Source of the DNA: Buttiauxella sp. A111
Lineage (GTDB): Bacteria > Pseudomonadota > Gammaproteobacteria > Enterobacterales > Enterobacteriaceae
Direction: 5' to 3'
DNA: 64,000 bases
Assembly: GCF_014189855.1 (NCBI RefSeq)
Contig: NZ_BJFN01000005.1
Span: 310,001-374,000, forward strand
Below, piece by piece: positions 18,704-27,413 of the stretch. Position numbers and translations under genes: made by a program. The first letter of the stretch is position 1; each line of letters starts with the position of its first letter. Under the pieces are notes generated by a model, which made no database searches, was not told the DNA's origin, and was given only the letters and a program-made list of their open reading frames with translations.

Positions 18704-19852
18704 ATGAGCTTTATGTTGGCGTTACCCAAAATCAGTCTGCACGGCGCGGGCGCAATCGGCGATATGGTGAAATTGATTGCCACAAAACCCTGGGGCAAAG
18801 CGTTAATTATTACCGACGGGCAGCTCGTGAAAATGGGTCTGCTCGACAGCCTGTTTAGCGCGCTCGACGAGCATCAGCTTTCTTACGAACTGTTTGACGA
18901 AGTGTTCCCGAACCCGACCGAAGAACTGGTGCAAAAAGGGTTTGCCGCGTATCAGGCAGCCAAATGCGATTACCTGATTGCCTTTGGCGGCGGCAGCCCG
19001 ATTGATACCGCTAAAGCAATGAAAATCCTGACCGCCAACCCAGGGCCATCAACGGCTTATTCGGGCGTGGGTAAAGTCACCCATCCCGGCGTTCCGCTGG
19101 TGGCGATTAACACCACTGCTGGTACCGCAGCGGAGATGACCAGTAACGCGGTGATCATCGATTCTGTGCGCCATGTGAAAGAAGTGATTATCGATACAAA
19201 CCTGATTCCTGATATCGCCGTAGATGACGCCAGCGTCATGCTGGATATCCCGGCAAGCGTCACCGCCGCAACGGGTATGGACGCGCTGACTCACGCCATC
19301 GAAGCTTACGTTTCTGTCGCGGCGCATCCGCTGACCGATGCCAATGCGCTCGAGTCTATCCGTCTGATTAGCCAGTGGTTGCCGAAAGCGGTCGACGATG
19401 GGCATAACCTCGAAGCGCGTGAAATGATGGCTTACGGGCAATATCTGGCGGGCATGGCGTTTAACAGTGCCGGGCTTGGCCTGGTTCATGCGCTGGCGCA
19501 CCAACCGGGCGCGACACACAATCTTCCGCACGGTGTGTGTAACGCGATTTTGCTGCCGGTGATTGAAGCGTTTAACCGTCCAAAAGCCGTTTCGCGTTTT
19601 GCGAAAGTCGCCGCAGCGATGGGTGTGGATACGTTGTCGATGAGCGAAGAAGAAGCCAGTTTCGAGGCGATTCTCGCCATACGCGCGCTTTCCGCTCGCG
19701 TAGGTATTCCATCCGGTTTCAGCCAGCTTGGGATTAAAACGGCTGATATCGAAGGTTGGTTGGACAACGCGCTTGCAGACCCCTGCGCGCCATGCAACCC
19801 ACGCGAGGCTACCCGCGATGAAGTTCGCGAGCTGTACCTGGAGGCGTTATGA
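18704..19852 (+). CDS. fucO: Iron-dependent alcohol dehydrogenase, lactaldehyde reductase (FucO/YiaY type)
   Basis: A 382-residue group III alcohol dehydrogenase. The NAD-binding GGGSPID (95-101) and the iron ligands Asp193, His197, His262 and His276 are visible. The protein reads somewhat closer to YiaY than to E. coli FucO, but its place between rhaD and rhaM supports reduction of L-lactaldehyde to 1,2-propanediol, the fermentative end of rhamnose breakdown. The start at 18704 (GGAG 7 bases upstream) is preferred over 18671. It overlaps rhaM by four bases. In E. coli this activity comes from the fuc locus. Confidence 0.88.
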   Translation: MSFMLALPKISLHGAGAIGDMVKLIATKPWGKALIITDGQLVKMGLLDSLFSALDEHQLSYELFDEVFPNPTEELVQKGFAAYQAAKCDYLIAFGGGSPIDTAKAMKILTANPGPSTAYSGVGKVTHPGVPLVAINTTAGTAAEMTSNAVIIDSVRHVKEVIIDTNLIPDIAVDDASVMLDIPASVTAATGMDALTHAIEAYVSVAAHPLTDANALESIRLISQWLPKAVDDGHNLEAREMMAYGQYLAGMAFNSAGLGLVHALAHQPGATHNLPHGVCNAILLPVIEAFNRPKAVSRFAKVAAAMGVDTLSMSEEEASFEAILAIRALSARVGIPSGFSQLGIKTADIEGWLDNALADPCAPCNPREATRDEVRELYLEAL

Positions 19853-20163
19853 TCCGCAAAGCGTTTGTGATGCAGGTAAATCCTGATGCGCATGAAGAGT
19901 ACCAACGTCGACACACGCCAATTTGGCCAGAGCTGGAAGCGGTGTTGAAACAGCATGGTGCGCATCATTACGTCATTTATCTTGATGCGTCGCGCAACCT
20001 GCTTTTTGCCACGGTAGAGATTGAGTCCGAAGCCCGCTGGAACGCCGTTGCCCAAACGGAAGTTTGCCAGCGCTGGTGGAAGCATATGAGCGAGATCATG
20101 CCAAGCAACCCGGATAACAGCCCGGTGAGTGCAGAATTAAAAGAAGTGTTTTATTTAGAGTAA
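19849..20163 (+). CDS. rhaM: L-rhamnose mutarotase
   Basis: A 104-residue dimeric alpha/beta-barrel protein like E. coli RhaM (YiiL). The catalytic His22 in [11 protein letters not shown] is present. It speeds up exchange of alpha- and beta-L-rhamnose. Starts inside the fucO stop codon (ATGA), so it is the last gene of rhaBAD-fucO-rhaM. A 10-bp stem hairpin follows. Confidence 0.96.
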   Translation: MIRKAFVMQVNPDAHEEYQRRHTPIWPELEAVLKQHGAHHYVIYLDASRNLLFATVEIESEARWNAVAQTEVCQRWWKHMSEIMPSNPDNSPVSAELKEVFYLE

Positions 20164-20174
20164 TACCTGGTTTG

Positions 20175-20207
20175 CAGGGTGGATTCGCGTGTGCGGTATC
20201 CACCCTG
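20175..20207. terminator. Hairpin between rhaM and cheV
   Basis: Perfect stem CAGGGTGGAT / ATCCACCCTG with a 13-base loop, between the converging genes. It has no clear T-run on either side, so the terminator call is tentative. Confidence 0.45.
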
Positions 20208-20242
20208 TCAGCGAGCTTTAATGGTTCGGATTAACCGAAAAA

Positions 20243-21208
20243 TTAAAGCTCCGCCCCCTCCAGCGCCTTATTAATCACCTGAGAAAGCTCCTTCACATCG
20301 AACTTCGCGACATAGCCATTCGCGCCCACTTTGCGCACGTGATCTTCGTTGGCGCTACCTGAAAGCGACGAGTGAATCACCACCGGGATCTGTTTAAGCG
20401 TGATATCCGTTTTGATGTTTCGCGTCAGGGTAAAACCGTCCATTTCCGGCATTTCGATGTCGGTTAACACCATGCCAATACGGTCGGTGATGGGCTGCCC
20501 AGCGGCTTTGGCTTCTGCGGCGATAACCTTGATTTTCTCCCAGGCTTCAAGGCCCGTGGAATGCATAATCGTCGGAATGCCCATACCTTTCAGGCCCTGT
20601 TCGAGCATCATGCGGGCGACTTTCGAATCCTCGGCAACAATGGCAACAGCACCCGGTTTCAGAGGGTTTGTGCTCCCCTCAATGGCCGCGACATCAACAT
20701 TGCGCCCGGAAGGGATAATGTCGTAAAGAATTTGTTCAACATCGAGTACCAGCGCCAGTTCACCTTTGTATTCGTCACTATCGAGCGAAGCAATACTGGT
20801 GATATTACGGCTGCTTACACCTGATTCGGCGGCGTGAACCTGGCTCCAGTCCAGGCGGATAATATTTTCCACTGACTCTACCGCAAATGCCTGCGTGCTA
20901 CGGGCGTATTCGGTTATCAGTAACAGGTTTAGCCCCGTTTCTGGCGTGCAACGGGTGACGGCGGGCAAGTCGATTACCGGGATAATCTGATCACGAATAT
21001 TGGCCATGCCTAACAGCGGTGACATCATTCCGGCCGCACGATTGATTTTCTGCATCGGCACAATTTCACGCAGCTTAAAGACGTTGATGCCGTACAGCTC
21101 TGATTTATCAGAGTGCTGGCCTTTCCCTAAGCGGAATAACAACAACTCAAATTTGTTGGATAACGCCAGGTTAGCCCTTTCATCAATATCTTTTTGAAAA
21201 TTATCCAT
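20243..21208 (-). CDS. cheV: Chemotaxis coupling protein CheV
   Basis: A 321-residue protein with a CheW-like domain (about 15-165) followed by a response-regulator receiver domain (about 185-315). The acidic pocket Glu193-Asp194 and the phospho-acceptor Asp250 (VLTDIEMPEMDG) are intact. CheV couples chemoreceptors to CheA, and the phosphorylated receiver tunes adaptation. It stands alone with no other flagellar or chemotaxis gene in the window. E. coli K-12 lacks cheV, while Salmonella and Enterobacter have it. Start supported by the MDNFQKDIDERANLALSNKFELL-type N-terminus of the family. Confidence 0.93.
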   Translation of the reverse strand: MDNFQKDIDERANLALSNKFELLLFRLGKGQHSDKSELYGINVFKLREIVPMQKINRAAGMMSPLLGMANIRDQIIPVIDLPAVTRCTPETGLNLLLITEYARSTQAFAVESVENIIRLDWSQVHAAESGVSSRNITSIASLDSDEYKGELALVLDVEQILYDIIPSGRNVDVAAIEGSTNPLKPGAVAIVAEDSKVARMMLEQGLKGMGIPTIMHSTGLEAWEKIKVIAAEAKAAGQPITDRIGMVLTDIEMPEMDGFTLTRNIKTDITLKQIPVVIHSSLSGSANEDHVRKVGANGYVAKFDVKELSQVINKALEGAEL

Positions 21209-21377
21209 TTTAACCTCGAATGATTACTCGCCGTTGCGTCGCCCTGGCGTCTGGTTAAGTTATCGGCAGATTGGGGGAAAAGTGGAGTCTGACAGGTGAA
21301 TGGTGAAGGAAAAATCCTCCTTTGCTTCATACGATGGCTTGCCCTACTATTAACGCCGTGTCGAAAAGGGACAGAAA

Positions 21378-22424
21378 ATGAAAAAGCCGCTAACAATCAA
21401 GGATATTGCTGAACTGGCCAATGTATCTATTGCCACGGTTTCCAGAGTGTTGAATAACAACAGTTGGGTGTCGGATAAAACCCGCGCTCGTGTCGAGAAA
21501 GTTATTCAGGAACAGCAATTTAGTCCAAATTTGTTAGCGCGTGGCATGATTTCTAAAAAGACGCAGACGCTGGCCATTGTGGTATCTGATATTAGTAACC
21601 CTTACTTTGTGATGCTGGTTGCTCAAATCGAAAATGAAAGTTTGCGCGCAGGTTATAAAGTCACGCTCTATGATACGCAATCCGCTAATAAATCCTCTTC
21701 ACAAGGTGAAATTATCCCTGAAGAGAACATTTTCAATTCGATTACCGATAGCCAGATCGATGGCGTTATTATTCTTGGCGGTAATATTGACTATAACAAT
21801 GTTCCCGACTCGTACTTGCAAGAGTTAAAAAAACTCAGCTCAGCAATCCCGGTTATTGTTGTAGGACGGCAACTGGCTGATGTGGATTATTCTTGCGTAG
21901 AGCGCGATCAATCAGGTTGTGTCACGCTCGCAACTAATCACCTGATAAGTAAAGGGTATAAGAATATCGGTTTTATTGGTGGTTCAAAAAGCGTTTATAT
22001 TACCCATCAGCGTGTTGATGCTTTCCGTAATGCATTAAATAATGCCAGCCTACAGGCTGATGATAATAATATTGTGCTGAATAACTTCTATCTGCAACAT
22101 GGTTATGAAGCGATAGAAAAATTACTGGCACAAAGCGAAAAATTGCCCGAAGCGATTGTGGCAATTAATGATCATGTGGCAAAGGGCGCTATCAGAGCGT
22201 TAAAAGATCGGCAGATTTCTGTGCCAGAAGATATTGCTATTGTGAGCTGCGAATATTTCCCCGGTAGCGAATATTTCATCCCACGTATTACTACCGTGAA
22301 CCATCATAACGAATTGATCGGCAAAACAGTCATGCAGATTTTAATGACTCTGCTGAGAGATGAAGCGAAGTCTACCGTTCCTGAAAAAATCCAGGTGAGC
22401 TTCATGCCAGGAGAATCCTGCTAA
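21378..22424 (+). CDS. LacI/GalR-family transcriptional regulator
   Basis: A 348-residue regulator. The N-terminal helix-turn-helix (TIKDIAELANVSIATVSRVLNN, residues about 6-27) and hinge are typical, followed by a periplasmic-binding-protein-like sensor domain. It lies directly upstream of the SIS and PTS genes on the same strand. A perfect 26-bp palindrome centred on CG lies 120 bases past its stop, in the promoter of those genes. It is therefore the likely repressor of that operon, relieved by a phosphorylated substrate. The sugar is not known. Confidence 0.9.
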   Translation: MKKPLTIKDIAELANVSIATVSRVLNNNSWVSDKTRARVEKVIQEQQFSPNLLARGMISKKTQTLAIVVSDISNPYFVMLVAQIENESLRAGYKVTLYDTQSANKSSSQGEIIPEENIFNSITDSQIDGVIILGGNIDYNNVPDSYLQELKKLSSAIPVIVVGRQLADVDYSCVERDQSGCVTLATNHLISKGYKNIGFIGGSKSVYITHQRVDAFRNALNNASLQADDNNIVLNNFYLQHGYEAIEKLLAQSEKLPEAIVAINDHVAKGAIRALKDRQISVPEDIAIVSCEYFPGSEYFIPRITTVNHHNELIGKTVMQILMTLLRDEAKSTVPEKIQVSFMPGESC

Positions 22425-22513
22425 TTCATCTTTGCTTTTTGCTGACTTCAAACAGTGTAAAAACACCCGCACACGATATTTTTTGATCCCCACCACATTT
22501 GCTGAAAAGTGGA

Positions 22514-22543
22514 TTGACAACCCCACTCTGGCTCCTCTAGCCT
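22514..22543 (+). promoter_or_regulatory. Promoter of the SIS-PTS operon
   Basis: TTGACA at 22514-22519 and a weaker TAGCCT at 22538-22543, 18 bases apart. The operator begins at the -10 edge, so bound repressor would block initiation. Confidence 0.55.
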
Positions 22544-22569
22544 AAAACCTGAAAACGTTTTCAGGTTTT
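22544..22569. promoter_or_regulatory. LacI-family operator, perfect 26-bp palindrome
   Basis: The core CTGAAAACGTTTTCAG (22549-22564) is flanked by AAAAC and GTTTT to give a perfect 26-bp inverted repeat with central CG, the standard form of a LacI/GalR operator. Confidence 0.85.
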
Positions 22570-22585
22570 GATTTCAGGAGGGCCA

Positions 22586-23656
22586 ATGAAGCCGACAATG
22601 ATGACATACATTCACGAAGAGCAAGCCACACTATCGGGCATGCTTGATCGTTATCCACATGATCTACCAGAGATTAAAGGGAAGGGGTCATGGTTGGTTT
22701 TAGCCACGGGCTCCAGTATCAACGCCATCAAAAGTGCGAAGTACTACGTTGAAAATCTGGCAAATGTGCGTGTCACCGTGGAAGAACCGTTCCACTTTCA
22801 GCACTACGAAAAAATGGATGCTTCAACCGATTTAGTGATGGGCGTTTCGCAAAGTGGCGAAAGCACATCGACCATCAACGCGATAAAACATATCCGTAAA
22901 AGTTTCCCGATTTCGACCTACGGATTGACCAGTAAACTCACCAGTGAACTGGCAAATACCGTTGACCACGCCATTGATATTGAAATTGGTGAAGAACGCG
23001 TGGGCTACGTCACCAAAGGCTACGTGGCGACCATTTTCAAATTCATGCTGTTGGGCGTTTATACCGCTCGCTACAACGGCCTGATTAACGAAGCTCAGGA
23101 GGCCGAAGAGTTAGCGAAACTGGCCGTCGCCGTAGAATCTATTCCAGAAATTATTGATACGGCTGAAGTTTTCTTTGAAAAATGGAAAGATGAATTAACG
23201 GCATCCCCACGATTCACCGCGATTGGTTACGGCCCGAGCGTCGGTGTGATTAAAGAGATGGAGACAAAGTTTGCGGAAACTATTCGCGTGCCATCTCAGG
23301 GCGTTGAGCTGGAAGCGTTTATGCACGGCCCTTATTTTGAAGTGAACGGCAACCACCGTATATTTTTCCTCGACACACCGGGTGAAGCACGCGAGCGTTT
23401 ATTGCTGCTAAAAGCCTATGAGCAAAAATATACCGATTATATTTATACCGTGAAATTAGGTGAAAGCGACGACGCCAGAACCTTAGCCATTAATGCCGAT
23501 GTCGATATTTTCATTGCGCCATTATTAATGGTGATTCCGTTCCAGATTCTGGCGCATCATATTGCTGAAGCAAAAGGTAATAATTTGCCACAGCGTATTT
23601 TTACCGATTTTGGCGTGTCCGTTAAAAGTAAAACAAAACCAGGCGATTACGCGTAA
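22586..23656 (+). CDS. SIS-domain sugar-phosphate isomerase/deaminase or deglycase
   Basis: A 356-residue protein made of two SIS domains (about 30-160 and 200-345), equal to the isomerase half of GlmS without the glutaminase half. SQSGES (88-93) and ATGSSINA (40-47) are phosphosugar-binding loops, and EAFMHGPYFE is the GlmS-like active-site segment. Enzymes of this kind remove the amine from amino-sugar phosphates or cleave Amadori compounds such as fructosamine 6-phosphates. With a PTS EIIBC downstream the substrate is probably a PTS-imported amino sugar or Amadori product. Start at 22586 chosen for AGGAGGG 4-9 bases upstream. Confidence 0.82.
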   Translation: MKPTMMTYIHEEQATLSGMLDRYPHDLPEIKGKGSWLVLATGSSINAIKSAKYYVENLANVRVTVEEPFHFQHYEKMDASTDLVMGVSQSGESTSTINAIKHIRKSFPISTYGLTSKLTSELANTVDHAIDIEIGEERVGYVTKGYVATIFKFMLLGVYTARYNGLINEAQEAEELAKLAVAVESIPEIIDTAEVFFEKWKDELTASPRFTAIGYGPSVGVIKEMETKFAETIRVPSQGVELEAFMHGPYFEVNGNHRIFFLDTPGEARERLLLLKAYEQKYTDYIYTVKLGESDDARTLAINADVDIFIAPLLMVIPFQILAHHIAEAKGNNLPQRIFTDFGVSVKSKTKPGDYA

Positions 23657-23677
23657 TTAAACCTGCACCCTACAACG

Positions 23678-23701
23678 TTGCCTGATATCGCTATCGGGCA
23701 A
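23678..23701 (+). other. Intercistronic hairpin between SIS gene and EIIBC
   Basis: A ten-pair stem TTGCCTGATA / TATCGGGCAA with loop TCGC in the 76-base gap. It is followed by TAAAAATAA rather than a T-run, so it is more likely a processing or stabilising stem-loop than a terminator. Confidence 0.55.
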
Positions 23702-23732
23702 TAAAAATAAGCGCTGTTATTAAGGAATCACT

Positions 23733-25094
23733 ATGGCTACTTTCAGTCATCTTGCCCAACAGATTATTCACCACGTTGGCGAATCCGAAAACATTGAACA
23801 TATTACTCATTGCGCAACACGTTTACGTTTTACTCTGAAAGATAAGAATAAAGTGAATCAGGAAGCCTTATATCATCTTCCTGAAGTGGTGAAATTAGTC
23901 GACAACCCAGGCCAATTCCAGATTGTTATTGGGCCGAAGGTCGAGCAAGTCTTTAATGCAATTAAAGAAATCCTTGGCGAAAGGCCCGCCGCCAACGAAC
24001 CCGTAGTCGCGCAAGGCTCATGGGCAAGTCGTTTGCTGGCAACGCTTTCCGCTATTTTCACGCCATACATCGGCGTGTTGGCGGGTGTCGGCGTGGTCAA
24101 AGGCATTGTGGTTTTGCTGCAAACCATGAACCTGGTGGATACCCATTCCTATATTTTCACCGTGTTTAATGCTCTTTCGAGTGGCGTGTTTGTCATGCTG
24201 CCACTATTTATTGCGGTCACGGCAGCGGAGCGCTTTAAAACCAATAAATTTACCGCGCTGGCGCTAACCGCCGCGATGATATTCCCATTAACCGATGCCA
24301 GCGTGCCCGGCGCCTTCCATATTATGGGCCTGGCGCTGAACGTTAAAATCTACGGTGGCGCGGTGATCCCGGCAGTATTTGCCGTGCTGTTCCTGAGCCA
24401 TGTGGAGCGCTGGCTGAAAAAGGTCATCCCGGAACTTGCCGCCTTTGTCTTCGTGCCATGCTTGTCGCTGATTATTTGTGGATTCGTGGTATTTACGTTA
24501 ATTGGCCCAATTGCAGATTACGTTGGGGTCGGCATTGCTAACGGTTACGCATGGCTCTACAACTTAAGCCCGGTGATTTCTGGTGCATTACTGGCAGGTA
24601 TCGGCCAACTGTTTGTGGTATTCGGCGTGCACTGCGGCATCATTCCGCTGGCGCTGATCAACATTCAGGTCAACGGTTACGACACCATAATGGCGATGTT
24701 TATGTCAGCAGTGATGGGGCAATTTGGCGCGGCATTTGGCGCTATCTTTATTGCCCGCAACCTCAAAGATAAGCAAATTGCGATTTCTGCCTCAATTTCC
24801 GCCTTCTTTGGTATCACTGAACCGGCACTTTATGGCGTGAACCTGAAATATAGAATGCTGTTTGTCTTCGGTTGTATTGGTGCGGCATTAGGCGGGGGGA
24901 TTACCGGTTTGCTGGGCGTGAAAACCTACAGCTTCCTGCCGGTGTTGAATGTCTTCGAATTAGGTTTGTTTAGTGGCCCAGATTCGAAAATGATTTATGA
25001 AGTGTTTGCGATAGTCGTCGCATTTACCGTCCCTGCGGTGCTGACCATTATTTATGGTAAGACTCGCAAACTGGTGGCATCCCCGGCGTCTTGA
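23733..25094 (+). CDS. PTS EIIBC permease, glucose-glucoside family
   Basis: A 453-residue protein. Residues 1-88 are an EIIB domain with the phospho-cysteine Cys27 (HCATRLRF); about 105-450 is an EIIC membrane domain carrying the GITEPALYG motif. No EIIA domain is attached, so phosphate must come from an EIIA encoded elsewhere, such as Crr. It imports and phosphorylates one sugar across the inner membrane. Its partner genes (LacI repressor and SIS enzyme) suggest an amino-sugar or Amadori-type substrate. AAGGA precedes the ATG. Confidence 0.9.
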   Translation: MATFSHLAQQIIHHVGESENIEHITHCATRLRFTLKDKNKVNQEALYHLPEVVKLVDNPGQFQIVIGPKVEQVFNAIKEILGERPAANEPVVAQGSWASRLLATLSAIFTPYIGVLAGVGVVKGIVVLLQTMNLVDTHSYIFTVFNALSSGVFVMLPLFIAVTAAERFKTNKFTALALTAAMIFPLTDASVPGAFHIMGLALNVKIYGGAVIPAVFAVLFLSHVERWLKKVIPELAAFVFVPCLSLIICGFVVFTLIGPIADYVGVGIANGYAWLYNLSPVISGALLAGIGQLFVVFGVHCGIIPLALINIQVNGYDTIMAMFMSAVMGQFGAAFGAIFIARNLKDKQIAISASISAFFGITEPALYGVNLKYRMLFVFGCIGAALGGGITGLLGVKTYSFLPVLNVFELGLFSGPDSKMIYEVFAIVVAFTVPAVLTIIYGKTRKLVASPAS

Positions 25095-25105
25095 TTGTTT
25101 CAAAT

Positions 25106-25127
25106 GCCCTCTCGAATCAGAGAGGGC
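25106..25127. terminator. Hairpin between converging EIIBC and acetyltransferase genes
   Basis: Perfect stem GCCCTCTC-GAATCA-GAGAGGGC, flanked by TTGTTT before and AACAAA after, so it can serve as a weak bidirectional terminator. Confidence 0.6.
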
Positions 25128-25143
25128 AACAAACCAGGCTGGC

Positions 25144-25731
25144 TTAGCGAGAAAAAGCCAGCTTGTCCTCTTCATTAATTTCACGCAGCACCCGGCATGG
25201 CACCCCCGCGGCAACCACGTTTGCGGGAATAGATTTCGTCACCACGCTGCCCGCGCCAATCACGCTATTACGGCCAATCGTCACACCAGGGTTGATAATA
25301 ACGCCTGTTCCCAACCAGACGTTGTCTTCAATTGTCACCGGTAAAGAAAACTGCTGTCCGGTGATACGGATTTCTGGGTCGATCGGGTGTCCGGCGGTGG
25401 AGATCGTCACGTTTGGCGCAACCATCACGTTATCGCCAATTGTTACGGTGGCATCGTCCACCACCACGAAATTAAAGTTGCCGTAAAAGTTATTGCCGAT
25501 ATGAGTGTGGCTGCCGTAAGCCACGCGAATAGGGGGTTCAATCCAGCAATTTTCGCCCACGCTACCGAATAATTGCTTGAGCAATTCTGCGCGGCGAGTT
25601 TCCTGCGCTGGGCGCGTCAGGTTGTAGTCATAGACCAACTCTTTTCCAGCACGGCGTTCTTCTGGTAATCCTTCGCAGTGGTCTGTGTACAATTCACCGA
25701 CTTCCATTCTTCTTCTTACTGACATAGCCAT
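25144..25731 (-). CDS. Galactoside/maltose O-acetyltransferase-like enzyme
   Basis: A 195-residue left-handed beta-helix acetyltransferase. It reads like LacA: GELYTDHCEGLPEERR at the N-terminus, catalytic His115 in STAGHP, and hexapeptide repeats through VIGAGSVVTKSIP. It moves an acetyl group from acetyl-CoA to a sugar, and such enzymes are thought to detoxify non-metabolised sugars. The start at 25731 has AAGGA upstream and aligns with the LacA N-terminus; the frame opens earlier at 25815. It converges on the PTS operon, but common control is not shown. Confidence 0.85.
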   Translation of the reverse strand: MAMSVRRRMEVGELYTDHCEGLPEERRAGKELVYDYNLTRPAQETRRAELLKQLFGSVGENCWIEPPIRVAYGSHTHIGNNFYGNFNFVVVDDATVTIGDNVMVAPNVTISTAGHPIDPEIRITGQQFSLPVTIEDNVWLGTGVIINPGVTIGRNSVIGAGSVVTKSIPANVVAAGVPCRVLREINEEDKLAFSR

Positions 25732-25905
25732 ATTCCTTAATTTTCCTGAACTGTCGTAGTTTGTGACACTCGTAAGCGCCATGTTATCCAACATCAGATT
25801 CAGCCATGGAATCAAATTATTATGTGGTCAGGAGAATGTATTTAATCGCGGTGATGAGCAGGTTGAGAAATGACGAGGAGTTTGTGACGCTACGAAGATA
25901 ATAAA

Positions 25906-25986
25906 TTAAAGAAAAAGGCTAGCTGCAACCATTCCGTAAAGAATGACCAGTAAGAGAATGATTTCAAACCGATAACGCTTTAGCAG
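25906..25986 (-). CDS. ydgU: YdgU-like acid-shock small membrane protein, start codon uncertain
   Basis: Downstream of asr on the same strand, a short frame encodes LKRYRFEIILLLVILYG and ends SLFL. As I recall it, this resembles E. coli YdgU, a membrane peptide of about 26 residues also encoded just after asr. No ATG, GTG or TTG is in frame. CTG at 25984-25986 is the best candidate; ATC at 25999-26001 is another. It may use a rare start, depend on readthrough past the asr hairpin, or be decaying. The rest of 25732-26001 holds nothing else I can support. Confidence 0.4.
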   Translation of the reverse strand: MLKRYRFEIILLLVILYGMVAASLFL

Positions 25987-26001
25987 CCGTTCTGGTTTGA
26001 T

Positions 26002-26031
26002 AAAAAAACACCCGGCAAGCCGGGTGTTTTT
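26002..26031 (-). terminator. asr terminator
   Basis: AACACCCGGC-AA-GCCGGGTGTT stem with T-runs; read on the minus strand it ends in seven T. Confidence 0.88.
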
Positions 26032-26056
26032 AATAATGAGGGTTCTCATTGCACTG

Positions 26057-26296
26057 TTATGCAGCTGGTTTAACCGCTGGTTTGGCTGCAGGTGCTACTG
26101 GAGTCGCTGCTTTTTTGTGGTGCTTTTTAGCAGCCTGCGCTTTCTGCGCTACAGGTGCTGCTTTATGGTGTTTTTTGTGGTGTACGGTGGTGGTGCTGTG
26201 TTTTGCCGGAGCAGGTGCTGCGGTGGTTTCAGCAGCGAAAGCAGCAGAAGACAGACCCATTACAGCAACAGCAATCAGAGTTAATACTTTTTTCAT
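26057..26296 (-). CDS. asr: Acid-shock protein Asr
   Basis: A 79-residue periplasmic protein. Residues 1-21 ([21 protein letters not shown]) form a signal peptide, and the rest is very rich in Lys, His, Ala and Pro with repeated HHKKHHK blocks. It is strongly induced in moderate acid through PhoBR/RstBA in E. coli. It is shorter than the E. coli protein because it has fewer repeats. The frame opens upstream at 26365, but 26296 begins the signal peptide. It stands next to fdhD here, unlike in E. coli. Confidence 0.92.
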   Translation of the reverse strand: MKKVLTLIAVAVMGLSSAAFAAETTAAPAPAKHSTTTVHHKKHHKAAPVAQKAQAAKKHHKKAATPVAPAAKPAVKPAA

Positions 26297-26415
26297 TTTG
26301 ATAGTCTCGTATTTGTTTATGTATGGGTTGTTGGCCCGTTGAAATAACTTTATTCCAACAAACAAATACGTTCAGTGAGTGATTGGTGTCGGTAAGTAAC
26401 GGAATGTACAACTCG

Positions 26416-27240
26416 TTAACACAGCCGCTGCGGATGGGTATAAACCGTCGCACGACCGGGTTTGCTAAAGCCAATTAACGTCAGATTGCAGCGCTGCGCA
26501 ACTTCCACGGCCAGCGTGGTTGCGGCAGACACGGCAAACAAAATTTCGACGCCGCATTGGGCCGATTTTTGCACCATTTCATAGCTGGCGCGGCTGGAGA
26601 CTAGCACCGCACCGTTATTCCAACCTTCACGGCAACGTACGCCGAGCAGTTTATCCAGCGCCACATGGCGGCCAATATCTTCTTTGCCATCCAGAATCGT
26701 GCCGTTTTCATTAAGCCAAAGTGCGGCGTGCGTACAACCGGTGAGTTGCCCGACGGGCTGGTATTCACGCATCTGGGTCAGGGCTGCATCAAGCTTGTTC
26801 AAATCGAAGGTTTGGGTGAACGGAAGGGGGGTTATTGGGCGGCCAATATCATTGAGTTGCTCGACGCCACAGACGCCGCAACCGGTACGCCCTGCAAGAG
26901 AGCGGCGGCGTTCTTTCAGCCCCATAAAGCGGCGGCTGGAAAGCTCGATTTGCACTTCCAGTCCATTGCATACCGAAATGACATCCATGCCATAAATATC
27001 AGCAGGAGAATCTATAATTCCTTCTGATAAGGAAAAACCCAATGCAAATGACTCCAGATCTTTGGGCGAAGCCATCATAACGACATGCGAAATACTATTG
27101 TAAACCAGAGCCACTGGGACTTCTTCAGCCAGCCAGTCGCCTTTTGGCTGGTGTAAATCGTGGCGCTGCCACAGATCTATCGTCCGCGCGCCAGTGATGG
27201 CGTTCACAATTTTGTCCTGATTTGGGTTGGATTTGTTCAC
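26416..27240 (-). CDS. fdhD: Formate dehydrogenase sulfurtransferase FdhD
   Basis: A 274-residue protein. The CxxC pair Cys121/Cys124 (TGCGVCG) takes sulfur from IscS and passes it to the molybdenum cofactor, which formate dehydrogenases need for activity. Divergent from fdoG over a 173-base gap, as in E. coli. Start matches the family ([15 protein letters not shown]). Confidence 0.95.
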   Translation of the reverse strand: MNKSNPNQDKIVNAITGARTIDLWQRHDLHQPKGDWLAEEVPVALVYNSISHVVMMASPKDLESFALGFSLSEGIIDSPADIYGMDVISVCNGLEVQIELSSRRFMGLKERRRSLAGRTGCGVCGVEQLNDIGRPITPLPFTQTFDLNKLDAALTQMREYQPVGQLTGCTHAALWLNENGTILDGKEDIGRHVALDKLLGVRCREGWNNGAVLVSSRASYEMVQKSAQCGVEILFAVSAATTLAVEVAQRCNLTLIGFSKPGRATVYTHPQRLC

Positions 27241-27413
27241 TTTGTCTTAACCTGATTGGAACAGCCTTAATCCTAATGTGGTATTCTTGCAACACTAACT
27301 CTTTAGGATTAAGGGTTATTGCCAGTTTGGGTTTGATTGTGAACCTTTGCGGCTTAGACCGCAAAAAAATACACCTATAAGTCATGTGAAAATGTCGAAA
27401 AAAAGGAGCATCC

